A DNA stretch of 17,660 nucleotides from JAYQUR01 sp038133505 (GCA_038133505.1 JAYPTI010000056.1:1-17660); one strand, 5' to 3'. Positions 1 through 8,302 are shown, counted from the first letter of the stretch. Translations and numbers: made by a program. Notes: generated from the sequence alone by a model not told the origin.

Positions 1-2324
1 AACGAGCCCTCGCCGAGCTGACCCGTTCGGTCGTTGCCGACGAGACGCGCGAATCGACGCTCAACCGGCAGATCACCGAATTCGGCCTGCGGCGCCAGCG
101 TCTCGCGGAACGCCGCGAAACGGCGGCGTCGGAACGCCGGGAAGCCGAGCGCGCGGCGGACGACGACGGCGCGCTGGAAAACGCGCGCGCGACGGCCGAA
201 CGGGCCCGCGCGACAGCCGCCGATGCCCGCACGCGCCTGCAGGATGCGGAAGCCGCGACCCAGACCGCGCGGGAAGCCGAAAATCTCGCCCACGACATGC
301 ACCAGACCGCCGCATCCAAGGCGGCGAAACTCGAAGCCGAAAAGGAAGCGCTCGCGGAACTCCTGGAGATCGGCGATCCGGAACTCTGGCCGCCGATGAT
401 CGACGCGGTGGAGGTCGAGGCCGGCTACGAAGTGGCGCTCGGCGCCGCGCTGGGAGACGACCTCGTCGCGCCGACCGACGAAGCCTCGCCGATCCACTGG
501 CGCGCGCTCCCGATGTTCGACAGCCCGCGCGGTCTTCCCGCCGGCGTGAACAGGCTGAGCGATTTCGTGCGCGGCCCCGCAGCGCTCATGCGGCGACTGT
601 CGCAGATCGGCGTGGTCGACGACGAAACAGACGGACGCCGGCTCCACGAAGCGCTCGAACAAGGCCAGCGGCTCGTCTCGAAGAACGGTGCGCTGTGGCG
701 CTGGGACGGATTTACCGCATCGGCGGGCGCCCCCACCGCGGCAGCCTCCCGCCTTGCGCAACGGAACCGGCTGGACGAAATGCGCGACGATCTCGACGCC
801 GCGCAGAAGGCGGCGAACGAAGCGCTCGCGGCGCGTCAGCAGGCGGAAGCCGAGGTCGCGCGGGCAACGGCGGCCGAGAAGGCGGCGCGCGAAGCGGTCT
901 GGGCCGCCGACAAGGAATCTCAGGACGCCCAGGAAGCCGCATCGGCTCTTGCCGAAAGCACGGCGGATGCGCGTTCCCGCGTCACCGGCCTGCACGAAGC
1001 GATTGAACGGATCGAGGCCGACATGGCCGAGGTCGCGTCGCAGGAACAGACGGCGCGCACCGAGATGGAAAGCCTCGCGGACGTCGCCGACCGGCGCGCG
1101 CAGGTCGAGGACCGGCAGCGCGAGCTGGCCGAGAAACGCTCTACGCTTGCCGAAATCCGGAGCGCCCACGACCGCCTGGACCAGGAATCGCAGAACCGGA
1201 TCCTGCGCCTGCAGGTGATCGCGAACGAGCTCGAATCTTGGCGCAACCGGGCATCGAACGCCCTGCGCCAACTCGAGCAGCTTGCCGCCCGGCGCGCGGA
1301 CCAGCAGGGCGAGCTCCAGAAGCTCGAAGCGCGCCCGGCCGAGATCGCGGCGGAACGCTCCGCTCTGCTCGACCGCGTCGAGACCGCCGAGACCGCGCGT
1401 AACGAAGCGGCCGACGCGCTGGCCGCGGCCGAGACGCGCCTCGAAGAACTGACCCGCGAACTGCGGTCCCGCGAAGCGCGGCTCGGCGAGGCGCGCGAGG
1501 AACGCGTCCGCCGGGAAGCGGCCGTCGAGCAGATCGACCAGTCGCTCGCGGTAATCGCGGAACGCATCGCGGAGCGGCTCGAGTGCGCGCCCGACGAAGC
1601 GTTGGCGTCGGTCGACATCGACCCCGAGCAAGAGACGCTGCCGCCGCAGGAGACGGTCGAGGACAAGCTGGAGAAGCTCGTTCGCGAACGCGAGAACATG
1701 GGCGCGGTTAATCTCCGCGCCGAGCAGGAAGCGAACGAGCTCGACGAGAAGATCCGCGGCATGGAGACCGAGCGCGAGGACCTGATCGCCGCGATCGCGC
1801 GCCTGCGCCAGGGGATTTCGGGCCTCAACCGCGAAGGCCGCGAACGGCTGCTCGCCGCGTTCAACGAGGTCGACCAGCATTTCCGCGACCTGTTCGCGAA
1901 GCTGTTCGGCGGCGGCCGCGCCCATCTGCGCCTTACCGAGGCCGACGATCCGCTCGAAGCGGGCCTCGAAGTCTTTGCGAGCCCGCCGGGCAAGCGGCTT
2001 CAAAGCATGACGCTGCTGTCGGGCGGCGAGCAGGCGCTAACGGCGCTGTCGCTGCTGTTTGCGGTGTTCCTGACCAACCCGGCGCCGATTTGCGTGCTGG
2101 ACGAGGTCGACGCCCCGCTCGACGACAGCAACGTCGACCGTTTCTGCACGCTTCTCGAGGCGATGGCGGAACAGTCGAGCACGCGTTTCCTGCTGGTAAC
2201 GCACCATCGCCTGACGATGGCGCGCATGGATCGCCTTTACGGCGTCACCATGGGCGAACGGGGCGTTTCGCAACTCGTGTCAGTCGATCTGCAGACGGCG
2301 GAACGACTCCGTGAGACAGCCTGA
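1..2324 (+). CDS. smc: Chromosome partition protein SMC, C-terminal two thirds (5' truncated by window edge)
   Basis: SMC is the ATPase subunit of the SMC-ScpAB condensin that compacts and segregates the chromosome. The reading frame is open from base 3 and gives 773 visible residues. An intact bacterial SMC is about 1150, so the N-terminal ATPase lobe with Walker A lies outside the window. Visible parts in order: the end of the first coiled coil (Arg/Ala/Glu-rich, fragment residues 1-120); a compact hinge at about 125-245, including GYEVALGAALGDDL and LVSKNGALWRWDG; the returning coiled coil to about 600; then the C-terminal ATPase lobe. That lobe carries the ABC signature LLSGGEQALTALSLLF (from base 2013), Walker B ICVLDEVDAPLDD and the H-loop LLVTHHR. 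It ends with the typical YGVTMGERGVSQLVSVDL. The short hinge resembles other alphaproteobacterial SMCs as I remember them. The F0 operon follows after 139 bases with its own promoter. Confidence 0.97.
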   Translation, partial: RALAELTRSVVADETRESTLNRQITEFGLRRQRLAERRETAASERREAERAADDDGALENARATAERARATAADARTRLQDAEAATQTAREAENLAHDMHQTAASKAAKLEAEKEALAELLEIGDPELWPPMIDAVEVEAGYEVALGAALGDDLVAPTDEASPIHWRALPMFDSPRGLPAGVNRLSDFVRGPAALMRRLSQIGVVDDETDGRRLHEALEQGQRLVSKNGALWRWDGFTASAGAPTAAASRLAQRNRLDEMRDDLDAAQKAANEALAARQQAEAEVARATAAEKAAREAVWAADKESQDAQEAASALAESTADARSRVTGLHEAIERIEADMAEVASQEQTARTEMESLADVADRRAQVEDRQRELAEKRSTLAEIRSAHDRLDQESQNRILRLQVIANELESWRNRASNALRQLEQLAARRADQQGELQKLEARPAEIAAERSALLDRVETAETARNEAADALAAAETRLEELTRELRSREARLGEAREERVRREAAVEQIDQSLAVIAERIAERLECAPDEALASVDIDPEQETLPPQETVEDKLEKLVRERENMGAVNLRAEQEANELDEKIRGMETEREDLIAAIARLRQGISGLNREGRERLLAAFNEVDQHFRDLFAKLFGGGRAHLRLTEADDPLEAGLEVFASPPGKRLQSMTLLSGGEQALTALSLLFAVFLTNPAPICVLDEVDAPLDDSNVDRFCTLLEAMAEQSSTRFLLVTHHRLTMARMDRLYGVTMGERGVSQLVSVDLQTAERLRETA

Positions 2325-2377
2325 CGCATCCTAATTTAGTTTCTGTTTGTCAAAGGGTTATGGGAAATCCGGAAGGG

Positions 2378-2406
2378 TTGACAGTGCCCGGACCACACCG
2401 TATGGT
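2378..2406 (+). promoter_or_regulatory. Sigma70-type promoter of the F0 ATP synthase operon
   Basis: A perfect -35 box TTGACA (2378-2383) is followed by exactly 17 bases and a -10 box TATGGT (2401-2406; 4 of 6 consensus positions). Initiation would fall near 2413, leaving a leader of about 50 bases before the atpI ATG at 2464. It lies in the only intergenic stretch between smc and the atp genes. No terminator hairpin separates it from smc, so some readthrough from smc is possible. The call rests on sequence match and position only. Confidence 0.75.
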
Positions 2407-2463
2407 GCGCTCGCTTTCGCAGGCGCGAAATCGCTTGCGAAGTCATTGTCGCATCAATTTTCG

Positions 2464-2817
2464 ATGACGGAGCGCAAATCACCAGACTCATCTGACGATC
2501 TGGCCCAACGGTTGCGCCGGGCACGCGACGATCGAGACGTCGCGATCGGCGGATCCGGGAGAGGATCAGCGCACAGTGGTCTGGGGTTCGCAATGCGAAT
2601 CGGTGTCGAGTTGGTTGCGGCGCTTCTGGTCGGCGTCGGCCTGGGTTACCTGCTCGACGAATGGCTGGATACGAAACCGCTGTTTGCGCTTCTGGGTTTT
2701 TTCTTCGGCGCAGCGGCAGGTTTCATGAACGTCTATCGGGTCGCCTCCGGACAGGGCAGCACGATAGGTTATCGCAAACCGCCGGACGGCTCCGACGAGC
2801 CCGACGGCAAGAATTGA
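2464..2817 (+). CDS. atpI: F0F1 ATP synthase assembly protein I (AtpI family)
   Basis: This 117-residue membrane protein is the first gene of the F0 operon. AtpI-family proteins assist assembly of the c-ring and are not part of the finished enzyme. The N-terminal 40 residues are polar and charged (DDLAQRLRRARDDRD). Two hydrophobic segments follow at about 45-66 (ELVAALLVGVGLGYLLDEW) and 70-90 (PLFALLGFFFGAAAGFMNVYR), the usual AtpI pattern with a Gly-rich first helix and LLDEW at its end. I chose the ATG at 2464 rather than the in-frame TTG at 2347: the longer frame would run through the promoter at 2378-2406, and its 39 extra residues look non-coding. No clear Shine-Dalgarno precedes the ATG. 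atpB follows after 17 bases. Confidence 0.88.
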   Translation: MTERKSPDSSDDLAQRLRRARDDRDVAIGGSGRGSAHSGLGFAMRIGVELVAALLVGVGLGYLLDEWLDTKPLFALLGFFFGAAAGFMNVYRVASGQGSTIGYRKPPDGSDEPDGKN

Positions 2818-2834
2818 AATACAGGGGCTGACCG

Positions 2835-3602
2835 TTGGCGACGAGCGCAGGCGCAGAACACGGCGGGGGACACGGGGGCGGACATAGCCCGCTCGAGCAG
2901 TTCCAGATCAAGGAACTGATCCCCATCAATGTCGGCGGCTACGACATTTCCTTCACCAATTCCGCGCTGGCGATGGTCGTCGCGATCGGGTTGGTGATCC
3001 TGCTGATGACGCTGGGAACGCGCAAGCGCGCGCTGGTCCCCGGCCGTTGGCAGTCGATCGCGGAGATGTGCTACGAGTTCTGCGCGAACCTGCTGCGCGA
3101 CACGGTCGGCAACGAAGGGCGCAAGTACTTCCCCTTCATCTTCACGCTGTTCATGTTCATCCTGTTCGGCAACATGCTCGGCATGGTGCCCTACAGCTTC
3201 ACTTTCACGAGCCACATCATCGTGACCTTCGTGATGGCGATCGTCGTCTTCATCGGCGTCACCATTCTCGGCTTCGTCAAGCATGGTGTCCATTTCTTCA
3301 GCTTCTTCGTCCCGCCGGGCGTGTCGCTGATCATGTGGCCGCTGATGATCCCGATCGAAATCATCTCCTACCTCTCGCGGCCCGTCAGCCTGGCCGTCCG
3401 TCTGTTCGCGAACATGACGGCGGGCCACACGATGCTGAAGGTATTCGCGGGCTTCGTGCCGGCGCTGGGCGTCGCGGGCGTCGCGCCCCTCGCCTTTGCA
3501 ACGGCGCTGACCGGCCTGGAACTGCTCATCGCCTTCCTCCAGGCCTATGTGTTTACGGTGCTCACGTGTCTGTACATCTCGGACGCTGTGCATCTCCACT
3601 GA
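2835..3602 (+). CDS. atpB: F0F1 ATP synthase subunit a (TTG start)
   Basis: Subunit a forms the proton half-channels next to the c-ring in the inner membrane. The 255-residue product has the family's several membrane helices and the signature VSLAVRLFANMTAGHTML, containing the essential channel arginine (R189 here). The C-terminal helix segment LTGLELLIAFLQAYVFTVLTCLYI is also typical. The start is TTG at 2835, supported by AGGGG at 2823-2827 seven bases upstream and by the lack of a better in-frame codon before the conserved SPLEQFQIKELIPI block. The mature-looking sequence is preceded by a Gly/His-rich N-terminus with histidines at 9, 13 and 17, absent from the E. coli protein as I recall it. 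Second gene of the operon, followed by a 60-base leader before atpE. Confidence 0.96.
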   Translation: MATSAGAEHGGGHGGGHSPLEQFQIKELIPINVGGYDISFTNSALAMVVAIGLVILLMTLGTRKRALVPGRWQSIAEMCYEFCANLLRDTVGNEGRKYFPFIFTLFMFILFGNMLGMVPYSFTFTSHIIVTFVMAIVVFIGVTILGFVKHGVHFFSFFVPPGVSLIMWPLMIPIEIISYLSRPVSLAVRLFANMTAGHTMLKVFAGFVPALGVAGVAPLAFATALTGLELLIAFLQAYVFTVLTCLYISDAVHLH

Positions 3603-3662
3603 CGAGCAAACCACACTTCAACCACTACTAACTGCGGAATTTCCGAGCGAAAGGACAGAAAA
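3603..3662 (+). promoter_or_regulatory. A/C-rich translation-initiation leader of atpE
   Basis: The 60 bases between atpB and atpE are about 47 percent G+C by count, well below the surrounding coding DNA. They contain a 27-base stretch with no G at all (3607-3633). A good Shine-Dalgarno, AAAGGA (3650-3655), sits 7 bases before the ATG. Such G-poor, weakly folding leaders favour ribosome entry. Subunit c is needed in about 10 or more copies per complex, and the E. coli atpE leader is a known translational enhancer. That this leader does the same job is inference. Confidence 0.4.
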
Positions 3663-3890
3663 ATGGAAGCAGCAGCTGCCAAGCTCATCGGCGCGGGCCT
3701 TGCCGCCATCGGCGTGATCGGCGCGGGTATCGGTATCGGCAACATCTTCGCCTCGTTCATCTCGGCCGTCGGCCGGAACCCAGCGGCGGCGCCGAACGTG
3801 ACGCAGATGACCTGGATCGGCTTCGCGCTGGTCGAGGCTATCGCGCTCTACGCGCTGGTTATCGCGTTCCTTATCCTCTTCGTCTTCTGA
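3663..3890 (+). CDS. atpE: F0F1 ATP synthase subunit c
   Basis: This 75-residue proteolipid forms the rotating c-ring. It is a helical hairpin. Helix 1 (about 7-33) carries the packing motif with glycines at 20, 22, 24 and 26. The polar loop holds R38-N39-P40, which contacts the central stalk. Helix 2 (about 48-75) carries the ion-binding carboxylate E58 in GFALVEAIALYALV. I see no sodium-specific signature, so proton coupling is expected. The length is normal for alphaproteobacteria. The gene has the best ribosome-binding site in the operon, fitting its high stoichiometry. Spacing to the next gene is 44 bases. Confidence 0.97.
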   Translation: MEAAAAKLIGAGLAAIGVIGAGIGIGNIFASFISAVGRNPAAAPNVTQMTWIGFALVEAIALYALVIAFLILFVF

Positions 3891-3934
3891 TCGAACGGTC
3901 GGAAACGGACAGCTAACGGCAACGGACGGGCGAC

Positions 3935-4429
3935 ATGCCTCAAATAGAGCAGATGGGCACCTATCTCAGCCAGGCGTTCTGGCTGGTGGTTACCTTCGGC
4001 GTGCTTTACGTCGTGCTTTGGAAGGTGGTTCTGCCGCGCGTTTCGCTGATTCTGCTGGACCGGCAGGAGAAGATCGACGACGACCTGCGCAAGGCCGAGG
4101 ATTTCAAGGCCGAGGCGGATCAGGCGATCGAAGCCTACGAGAAGCTGGTCGCCGATGCCCGCGCCGAAGCGCAAAGGGTGATCCACGAGGCGAGCGAAAC
4201 GATAGCAGCCGACGCGGCGCAGCGGCAGGAAGCCCTGACGGCGAAGATCAAGGCCGACACCGATGCCGCCGAACAGCGCATCGAGGCATCCCGCGCCGAC
4301 GCGATCGCCAGCATCCAGTCGGTCTCGGCCGAGGTCGCGCAGGCCGCCACCGCCCGGCTGATCGACACCGACGTCGCGTCGTCGGATGCCGAGGCCGCCG
4401 TCGCCAACGCGTTGCAGAACCGGAACTGA
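3935..4429 (+). CDS. atpF2: F0F1 ATP synthase subunit b' (second peripheral-stalk subunit)
   Basis: The 164-residue product is the b' subunit, which pairs with b to form the peripheral stalk; photosynthetic bacteria, alphaproteobacteria and chloroplasts have this heterodimer. The N-terminus MPQIEQMGTYLSQAFWLVVT leads into one membrane helix (about 10-32), then LPRVSLILLDRQEKIDDDL, the usual b' junction sequence. A long Ala/Glu/Lys-rich coiled coil follows to the end. The atpF start lies one base after this stop, so the two stalk subunits are probably translationally coupled. b' and b are similar in architecture. I assign this one as b' from its longer N-terminus before the helix and its position directly after subunit c. 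Confidence 0.92.
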   Translation: MPQIEQMGTYLSQAFWLVVTFGVLYVVLWKVVLPRVSLILLDRQEKIDDDLRKAEDFKAEADQAIEAYEKLVADARAEAQRVIHEASETIAADAAQRQEALTAKIKADTDAAEQRIEASRADAIASIQSVSAEVAQAATARLIDTDVASSDAEAAVANALQNRN

Positions 4430-4430
4430 C

Positions 4431-4916
4431 ATGGACTGGAATGATCCCACACTCTGGGTCGCCGTCGGCTTCGTCATTCTCGTCGCAGCCGCCTACAAGC
4501 CCGCTTCCAAGGCCGTCGCCGGCATGCTGGATGGGCGCGCCGATGCGATCCGCAAGAGCCTCGACGAAGCCGCGAGCCTCCGCGAGGAAGCCCAGCAGCT
4601 TCTGGCCGAGTACCAGCGCAAGCAGCGCGATGCGGTGAAGGAAACCGAGGATATGCTCGTCCGTGCGCGGGAAGAGGCGAGCCGGATCGCCCGCGAAGGC
4701 GCGGAAAAGCTGGAAGAAGCCCTCAAGCGCCGCGAACAGCTCGCCATGGAGAAGATCGCCCAGGCTGAAGCCGACGCGCTCCGCGAGGTCCGGTCGATGT
4801 CGGTCGAGGTCGCCATCGCTGCGACGCGCGAACTGATCGCCGGCAAGCTGGACGAGAGCAAGGCGGCGGCGCTGGTCGACGAATCGATTTCCGACCTGTC
4901 GGGCAGGCTCCACTGA
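4431..4916 (+). CDS. atpF: F0F1 ATP synthase subunit b
   Basis: Subunit b of the peripheral stalk, 161 residues. A short N-terminus (MDWNDPTLWVAVGFVILVAA) forms the single membrane helix. A continuous coiled coil follows, with regions such as EEAQQLLAEYQRKQRDAVKE, ending in DESISDLSGRLH. I chose the ATG at 4431, one base after the b' stop. An in-frame ATG at 4386 lies inside b' and would place charged, non-membrane residues ahead of the helix. This is the last gene of the operon. The F1 genes (atpHAGDC) do not follow; a terminator does. Separate F0 and F1 operons are usual in alphaproteobacteria. Confidence 0.95.
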   Translation: MDWNDPTLWVAVGFVILVAAAYKPASKAVAGMLDGRADAIRKSLDEAASLREEAQQLLAEYQRKQRDAVKETEDMLVRAREEASRIAREGAEKLEEALKRREQLAMEKIAQAEADALREVRSMSVEVAIAATRELIAGKLDESKAAALVDESISDLSGRLH

Positions 4917-4934
4917 GCGTCCCTCCGGAACGAG

Positions 4935-4969
4935 AATAAAAAAAGCGGGCCAAGGCCCGCTTTTTTATT
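4935..4969. terminator. Bidirectional intrinsic terminator between atpF and gcvPB
   Basis: A GC-rich stem GCGGGCC/GGCCCGC (4945-4951 with 4954-4960) is flanked by an A-run before (4938-4944) and a T-run after (4961-4966). It therefore reads as a hairpin plus U-tract on either strand. It lies 18 bases after atpF and 15 bases beyond the end of gcvPB, exactly between two convergent operons, and would end both transcripts. Confidence 0.93.
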
Positions 4970-4984
4970 GCCGGGATTTCGGCC

Positions 4985-6556
4985 CTATTCCGCCGCCTCG
5001 CTTTGCGGCGCCTCGGGACGCCAGCGCAGGACCGGATGCCGGGCCGCGGCCGTCTCGTCGAGACGCCGGCGCGGCGTGTGGACCGGCGCCTCGTGGAAGC
5101 GTGCCGTATCCCCGGCCCGCGCGCGCTCGGCGAGGAAGCGGACGGCCTCCACGAACTGGTCGATGCTCTCGCGGCTCTCGCTTTCCGTGGGCTCCATCAG
5201 CAGCGCGCCGTGGACGACTAGCGGAAAATACATCGTCATCGGATGGAAGCCCTCGTCGATCATCGCCTTGGCGAAATCGAGGGTGCTGACGTCCGTGCCC
5301 TTCAGAAACCCGTCATCGAACAGAACCTCGTGCATGCACGGCCCCTCGTAAGTGAGGCTGAGCAGGTCCGACAGGCGCGCCGCCAGATAATTCGCGTTGA
5401 GTACCGCATCGCTCGACGCCTGCCGCAAGCCGTCGGCGCCGTGGCTCATCATGTAGGCAAGCGCGCGAACGAACATGCCCATCTGGCCGTGGAACGCCTT
5501 CATGCGGCCGTAGGGCTGCGCATCGCCCGCGTCGCCGGCATGCTCTACGAGCCGGAAGCCCTCTCCCGTGTCGACCACCCAGGGCAGCGGGGCAAAGGGC
5601 GCCAGCGCATCCGACAGGACGACCGGGCCGCTCCCCGGACCGCCGCCGCCGTGCGGCGTGGAAAAGGTCTTGTGGAGATTCAGATGCATGCAGTCGATGC
5701 CGAGGTCGCCGGGCCGGACGCGCCCGACGATCGCGTTGAAGTTCGCGCCGTCGCAGTAGAAATACGCGCCCGCCTCATGCACCGCGTCGGCCTGCTCGAG
5801 GATTTCGTCCTCGAAAAGGCCGCACGTATTGGGGTTGGTCAGCATGAAAGCGGCAACGTCGTCGCCGAGCGCCGATTTGAGCGCAGCGAGATCGACACGC
5901 CCCCGGTCGTTAAGCGGTATCGCCTCGACCGCATAGCCGCAGATCGCCGCCGTCGCCGGGTTGGTGCCGTGGGCGGAATCCGGGACCAGCACGCGCTTTC
6001 GCGCATCGCCGCGCGCCTCGAGCGCCGCCCGCACCGTCATCAGCCCACACAGCTCGCCGTGCGCGCCCGCGGCAGGAGACATGGCAACGGCCGGCATGCC
6101 GGTCAGCGTCCGGATCCAGTGCGCCAGCGTATCGATCAGCCTCAGTGCACCCTGCACCGTCGCTTCGGGCTGAAGCGGGTGGAGATCGGCGAAACCCGGC
6201 AATCGCGCCAGCTTCTCGTTGAGGCGCGGATTGTGCTTCATCGTGCACGATCCGAGCGGGTAGAAGCCCGCGTCGATCGCGTAGTTCTTCTGGCTGAGCC
6301 GCGTGTAGTGGCGCACCACCTGCGGCTCCGAAAGGCCCGGCAGCCCGATCGCGTCGCGCCGCTCCAGCCCGCCAAGCCGATTCCCGACCGCGGGCGGTTC
6401 CGGCAGGTCGACGCCGCAGCGGCCTGGCGCGTCCTGTTCGAAGATCAGCGGCTCCTCGATCTGAAGGCCCCTGTTTCCGGTGTAGGTGTCCGTATCGCGG
6501 CCGGACGCGGGCGCGGCGCTATCGGGCCGCGAGGTCCTGCCCTGGGATCGGTCCAT
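4985..6556 (-). CDS. gcvPB: Glycine dehydrogenase (decarboxylating) subunit 2
   Basis: This is the catalytic half of a two-subunit P-protein. It is the PLP enzyme that decarboxylates glycine and passes the aminomethyl group to lipoyl-GcvH. At 523 residues it has the normal length for this subunit. The PLP-binding lysine is K296 in HLNLHKTFSTPHGGGGPG. Other conserved blocks are GFYPLGSCTMKHNPR (about 97-111) and PDSAHGTNPATA (192-203). The ATG at 6556 overlaps the gcvPA stop in TGATG, so translation is probably coupled. The first 30 residues (polar, Ser/Arg/Asp-rich) and the last 30 (Arg/Ala/Glu-rich) are weakly conserved tails. Last gene of the gcv operon, ending at a shared terminator. Confidence 0.97.
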   Translation of the reverse strand: MDRSQGRTSRPDSAAPASGRDTDTYTGNRGLQIEEPLIFEQDAPGRCGVDLPEPPAVGNRLGGLERRDAIGLPGLSEPQVVRHYTRLSQKNYAIDAGFYPLGSCTMKHNPRLNEKLARLPGFADLHPLQPEATVQGALRLIDTLAHWIRTLTGMPAVAMSPAAGAHGELCGLMTVRAALEARGDARKRVLVPDSAHGTNPATAAICGYAVEAIPLNDRGRVDLAALKSALGDDVAAFMLTNPNTCGLFEDEILEQADAVHEAGAYFYCDGANFNAIVGRVRPGDLGIDCMHLNLHKTFSTPHGGGGPGSGPVVLSDALAPFAPLPWVVDTGEGFRLVEHAGDAGDAQPYGRMKAFHGQMGMFVRALAYMMSHGADGLRQASSDAVLNANYLAARLSDLLSLTYEGPCMHEVLFDDGFLKGTDVSTLDFAKAMIDEGFHPMTMYFPLVVHGALLMEPTESESRESIDQFVEAVRFLAERARAGDTARFHEAPVHTPRRRLDETAAARHPVLRWRPEAPQSEAAE

Positions 6557-7896
6557 CACACAGCCTCCTTCAACGCCGCGGCGAGACGATCCATGTCTTC
6601 CTCCGTTGCGGTTTCCGTCACCGCGACCAGGAGAAGGTTTTCGGCATCCGGGTCGCCCGGCAGGAGGCGCGACACCGGCACGCCCGCGAGAATGCCGTCG
6701 GCCGCAAGCTCGTCGACCACAGGCGCGGCCGATCGCGCCAGCCGCACGGTAAATTCGTTGAAGAACGCCTCGGTCAGGACCTCTATCCCGGACGCCGCAA
6801 GTTTCTCCGAAAGCTGCACCGCCTTCGCGTGATTGAGGGCGGCCAGCCGGCGGAAGCCGTCCTCTCCCAGCAGCGACAGGTGGATCGTGAAGGCCAGCGC
6901 GCACAATCCCGAATTGGTGCAGATATTGCTCGTCGCCTTCTCCCGCCGAATATGCTGTTCGCGCGTCGACAAGGTCAGCACCCAGCCGCGACGGCCGTCG
7001 ACATCCGCGGTTTCGCCCGCGAGACGGCCGGGCATCTGGCGCACGTGCCTGTCGCGCGCGGCGAAAAGCCCGACATAGGGCCCGCCGAAATTGAGCGGAT
7101 TGCCGAGCGAGCGGCCTTCGGCGGCCACGATGTCCGCGCCCATGTCGCCGGGCGCCGTCAGGGCGCCGAGGGCAACGACCTCGGTCATCGCGACGATGAG
7201 CAGCGCGCCGGCGGCATGGCAGGCCTCCGCCAGCGGCCGCAGGTCGCGGACGCGGCCGAAGACGTCCGGATACTGGACGACGACGCAGGCGGTATCGTCG
7301 GATATTTCCGCCGCGGCGTCTTCCGTCCCGGCAATGTCGGGCGGCAGGCGATGGACCTGTCCTTCGAGAAATTTCAGAAGCGTTTCGGTCGTCTCGACAT
7401 AGTGCGGATGGAGGCCGCCCGACAGGACGACCCCGGTCTTTTTCGTCACGCGCTGGGCCATCAGCGTCGCTTCGGCGCAAGACGTCGCTCCGTCGTACAT
7501 CGACGCGTTGGCGACATCCATGCCGGTGATCAGCGCTACCTGCGTCTGGAACTCGAACAGGGCCTGCAGCGTGCCCTGCGACACCTCGGGCTGATAGGGC
7601 GTATAGGAGGTCAGGAACTCGCCGCGCTGGATGAGATAATCGACGCTCGCCGGCACATGATGACGGTAGGCGCCGGCGCCGACGAAAAAAGGCACGCTGC
7701 CGGCGGCGACGTTCTCCGCCGCCATGGCCGAGATCGCGCGCTCGACTTCCAGCTCGCCCCGGTGTGGCGGCAGGTCAACCGGCTCGGAGAGATGCACGCC
7801 CTCGGGGACGTCGCGGAAAAGGCTGTCGACCGACGGTACGCCGACGGCGGCGAGCATGTCGCGTCTGTCCGCATCCGTCAGAGGCAGGTACCGCAC
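6556..7896 (-). CDS. gcvPA: Glycine dehydrogenase (decarboxylating) subunit 1 (GTG start)
   Basis: This is the partner subunit of the two-chain P-protein, 446 residues and the usual size. It corresponds to the N-terminal half of single-chain GcvP and lacks the PLP lysine. The N-terminus MRYLPLTDADRRDMLAAVGV is typical and fixes the start as GTG at 7896, four bases after the gcvH stop. Conserved family stretches include SYTPYQPEVSQGTLQALFEF (about 97-116) and REKATSNICTNSGLCALAF. Its stop overlaps the gcvPB start by one base. The GTG start and a weak upstream AGGG suggest that translation depends partly on coupling to gcvH. Confidence 0.97.
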   Translation of the reverse strand: MRYLPLTDADRRDMLAAVGVPSVDSLFRDVPEGVHLSEPVDLPPHRGELEVERAISAMAAENVAAGSVPFFVGAGAYRHHVPASVDYLIQRGEFLTSYTPYQPEVSQGTLQALFEFQTQVALITGMDVANASMYDGATSCAEATLMAQRVTKKTGVVLSGGLHPHYVETTETLLKFLEGQVHRLPPDIAGTEDAAAEISDDTACVVVQYPDVFGRVRDLRPLAEACHAAGALLIVAMTEVVALGALTAPGDMGADIVAAEGRSLGNPLNFGGPYVGLFAARDRHVRQMPGRLAGETADVDGRRGWVLTLSTREQHIRREKATSNICTNSGLCALAFTIHLSLLGEDGFRRLAALNHAKAVQLSEKLAASGIEVLTEAFFNEFTVRLARSAAPVVDELAADGILAGVPVSRLLPGDPDAENLLLVAVTETATEEDMDRLAAALKEAV

Positions 7897-7900
7897 GGGA

Positions 7901-8278
7901 TCAGCCCTGGTTCGCCGAAAATTCGGCGTAGGCGGCTTCGTCCATCATCCCGTCGAGCTCGGAGGGATCGCTCAGGCGGATCTTCATGAACCAGCCGTCG
8001 CCGGTCGGCGACTGGTTGACCAGCTCTGGCGTACCTTCCAGCGCCTCGTTGACCTCGACCACCTCGCCCGAGACCGGCGCGTAGACGTCGCTCGCCGCCT
8101 TCACGGATTCGACGACCGCGGCCTCTGCGTCCTTGGAGACCTGCGTGCCGACCGCCGGCAGTTCGACGAAGACGACGTCCCCGAGCTGGGACTGCGCGAA
8201 ATCGCTGATGCCGACCGTCGCCACGTCGCCGTCGACGCGGATCCATTCGTGTTCCTGGGAATACTTCAAATCGCTCAT
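7901..8278 (-). CDS. gcvH: Glycine cleavage system H protein (lipoyl carrier)
   Basis: GcvH carries the lipoyl arm that shuttles aminomethyl and reducing equivalents between P-, T- and L-proteins. The 125-residue product has the lipoyl-attachment lysine K60 in VVESVKAASDVYAPVSGEV. It also has the conserved N-terminal SQEHEWIRVDGDVATVGISD and the C-terminal GDGWFMKIRLSDPSELDGMM. An AGGAG Shine-Dalgarno lies 5 bases before the ATG at 8278. It follows gcvT by 24 bases and precedes gcvPA by 4. No lipoate ligase or lipoamide dehydrogenase (L-protein) gene is in the window, so those are encoded elsewhere. Confidence 0.98.
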   Translation of the reverse strand: MSDLKYSQEHEWIRVDGDVATVGISDFAQSQLGDVVFVELPAVGTQVSKDAEAAVVESVKAASDVYAPVSGEVVEVNEALEGTPELVNQSPTGDGWFMKIRLSDPSELDGMMDEAAYAEFSANQG

Positions 8279-8302
8279 GTCTGCTCCTGTCCTGATCCGG
8301 CC

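Noticed and set aside
920..1993. Long open frame on the minus strand antisense to smc (357 codons)
   Set aside because: Its translation is almost entirely Ser, Arg and Ala, the mirror image of the SMC coiled coil in GC-rich DNA, with no domain or ribosome-binding site.
2347..2463. N-terminal extension of AtpI from a TTG at 2347
   Set aside because: A near-consensus promoter lies inside this stretch, and its transcript would begin after the TTG; the extra residues are not AtpI-like.
5243..6832. 529-codon plus-strand frame opposite gcvPB and gcvPA
   Set aside because: The minus strand encodes clear GcvP subunits with catalytic motifs; this frame is Arg/His-rich and has no recognisable motif.
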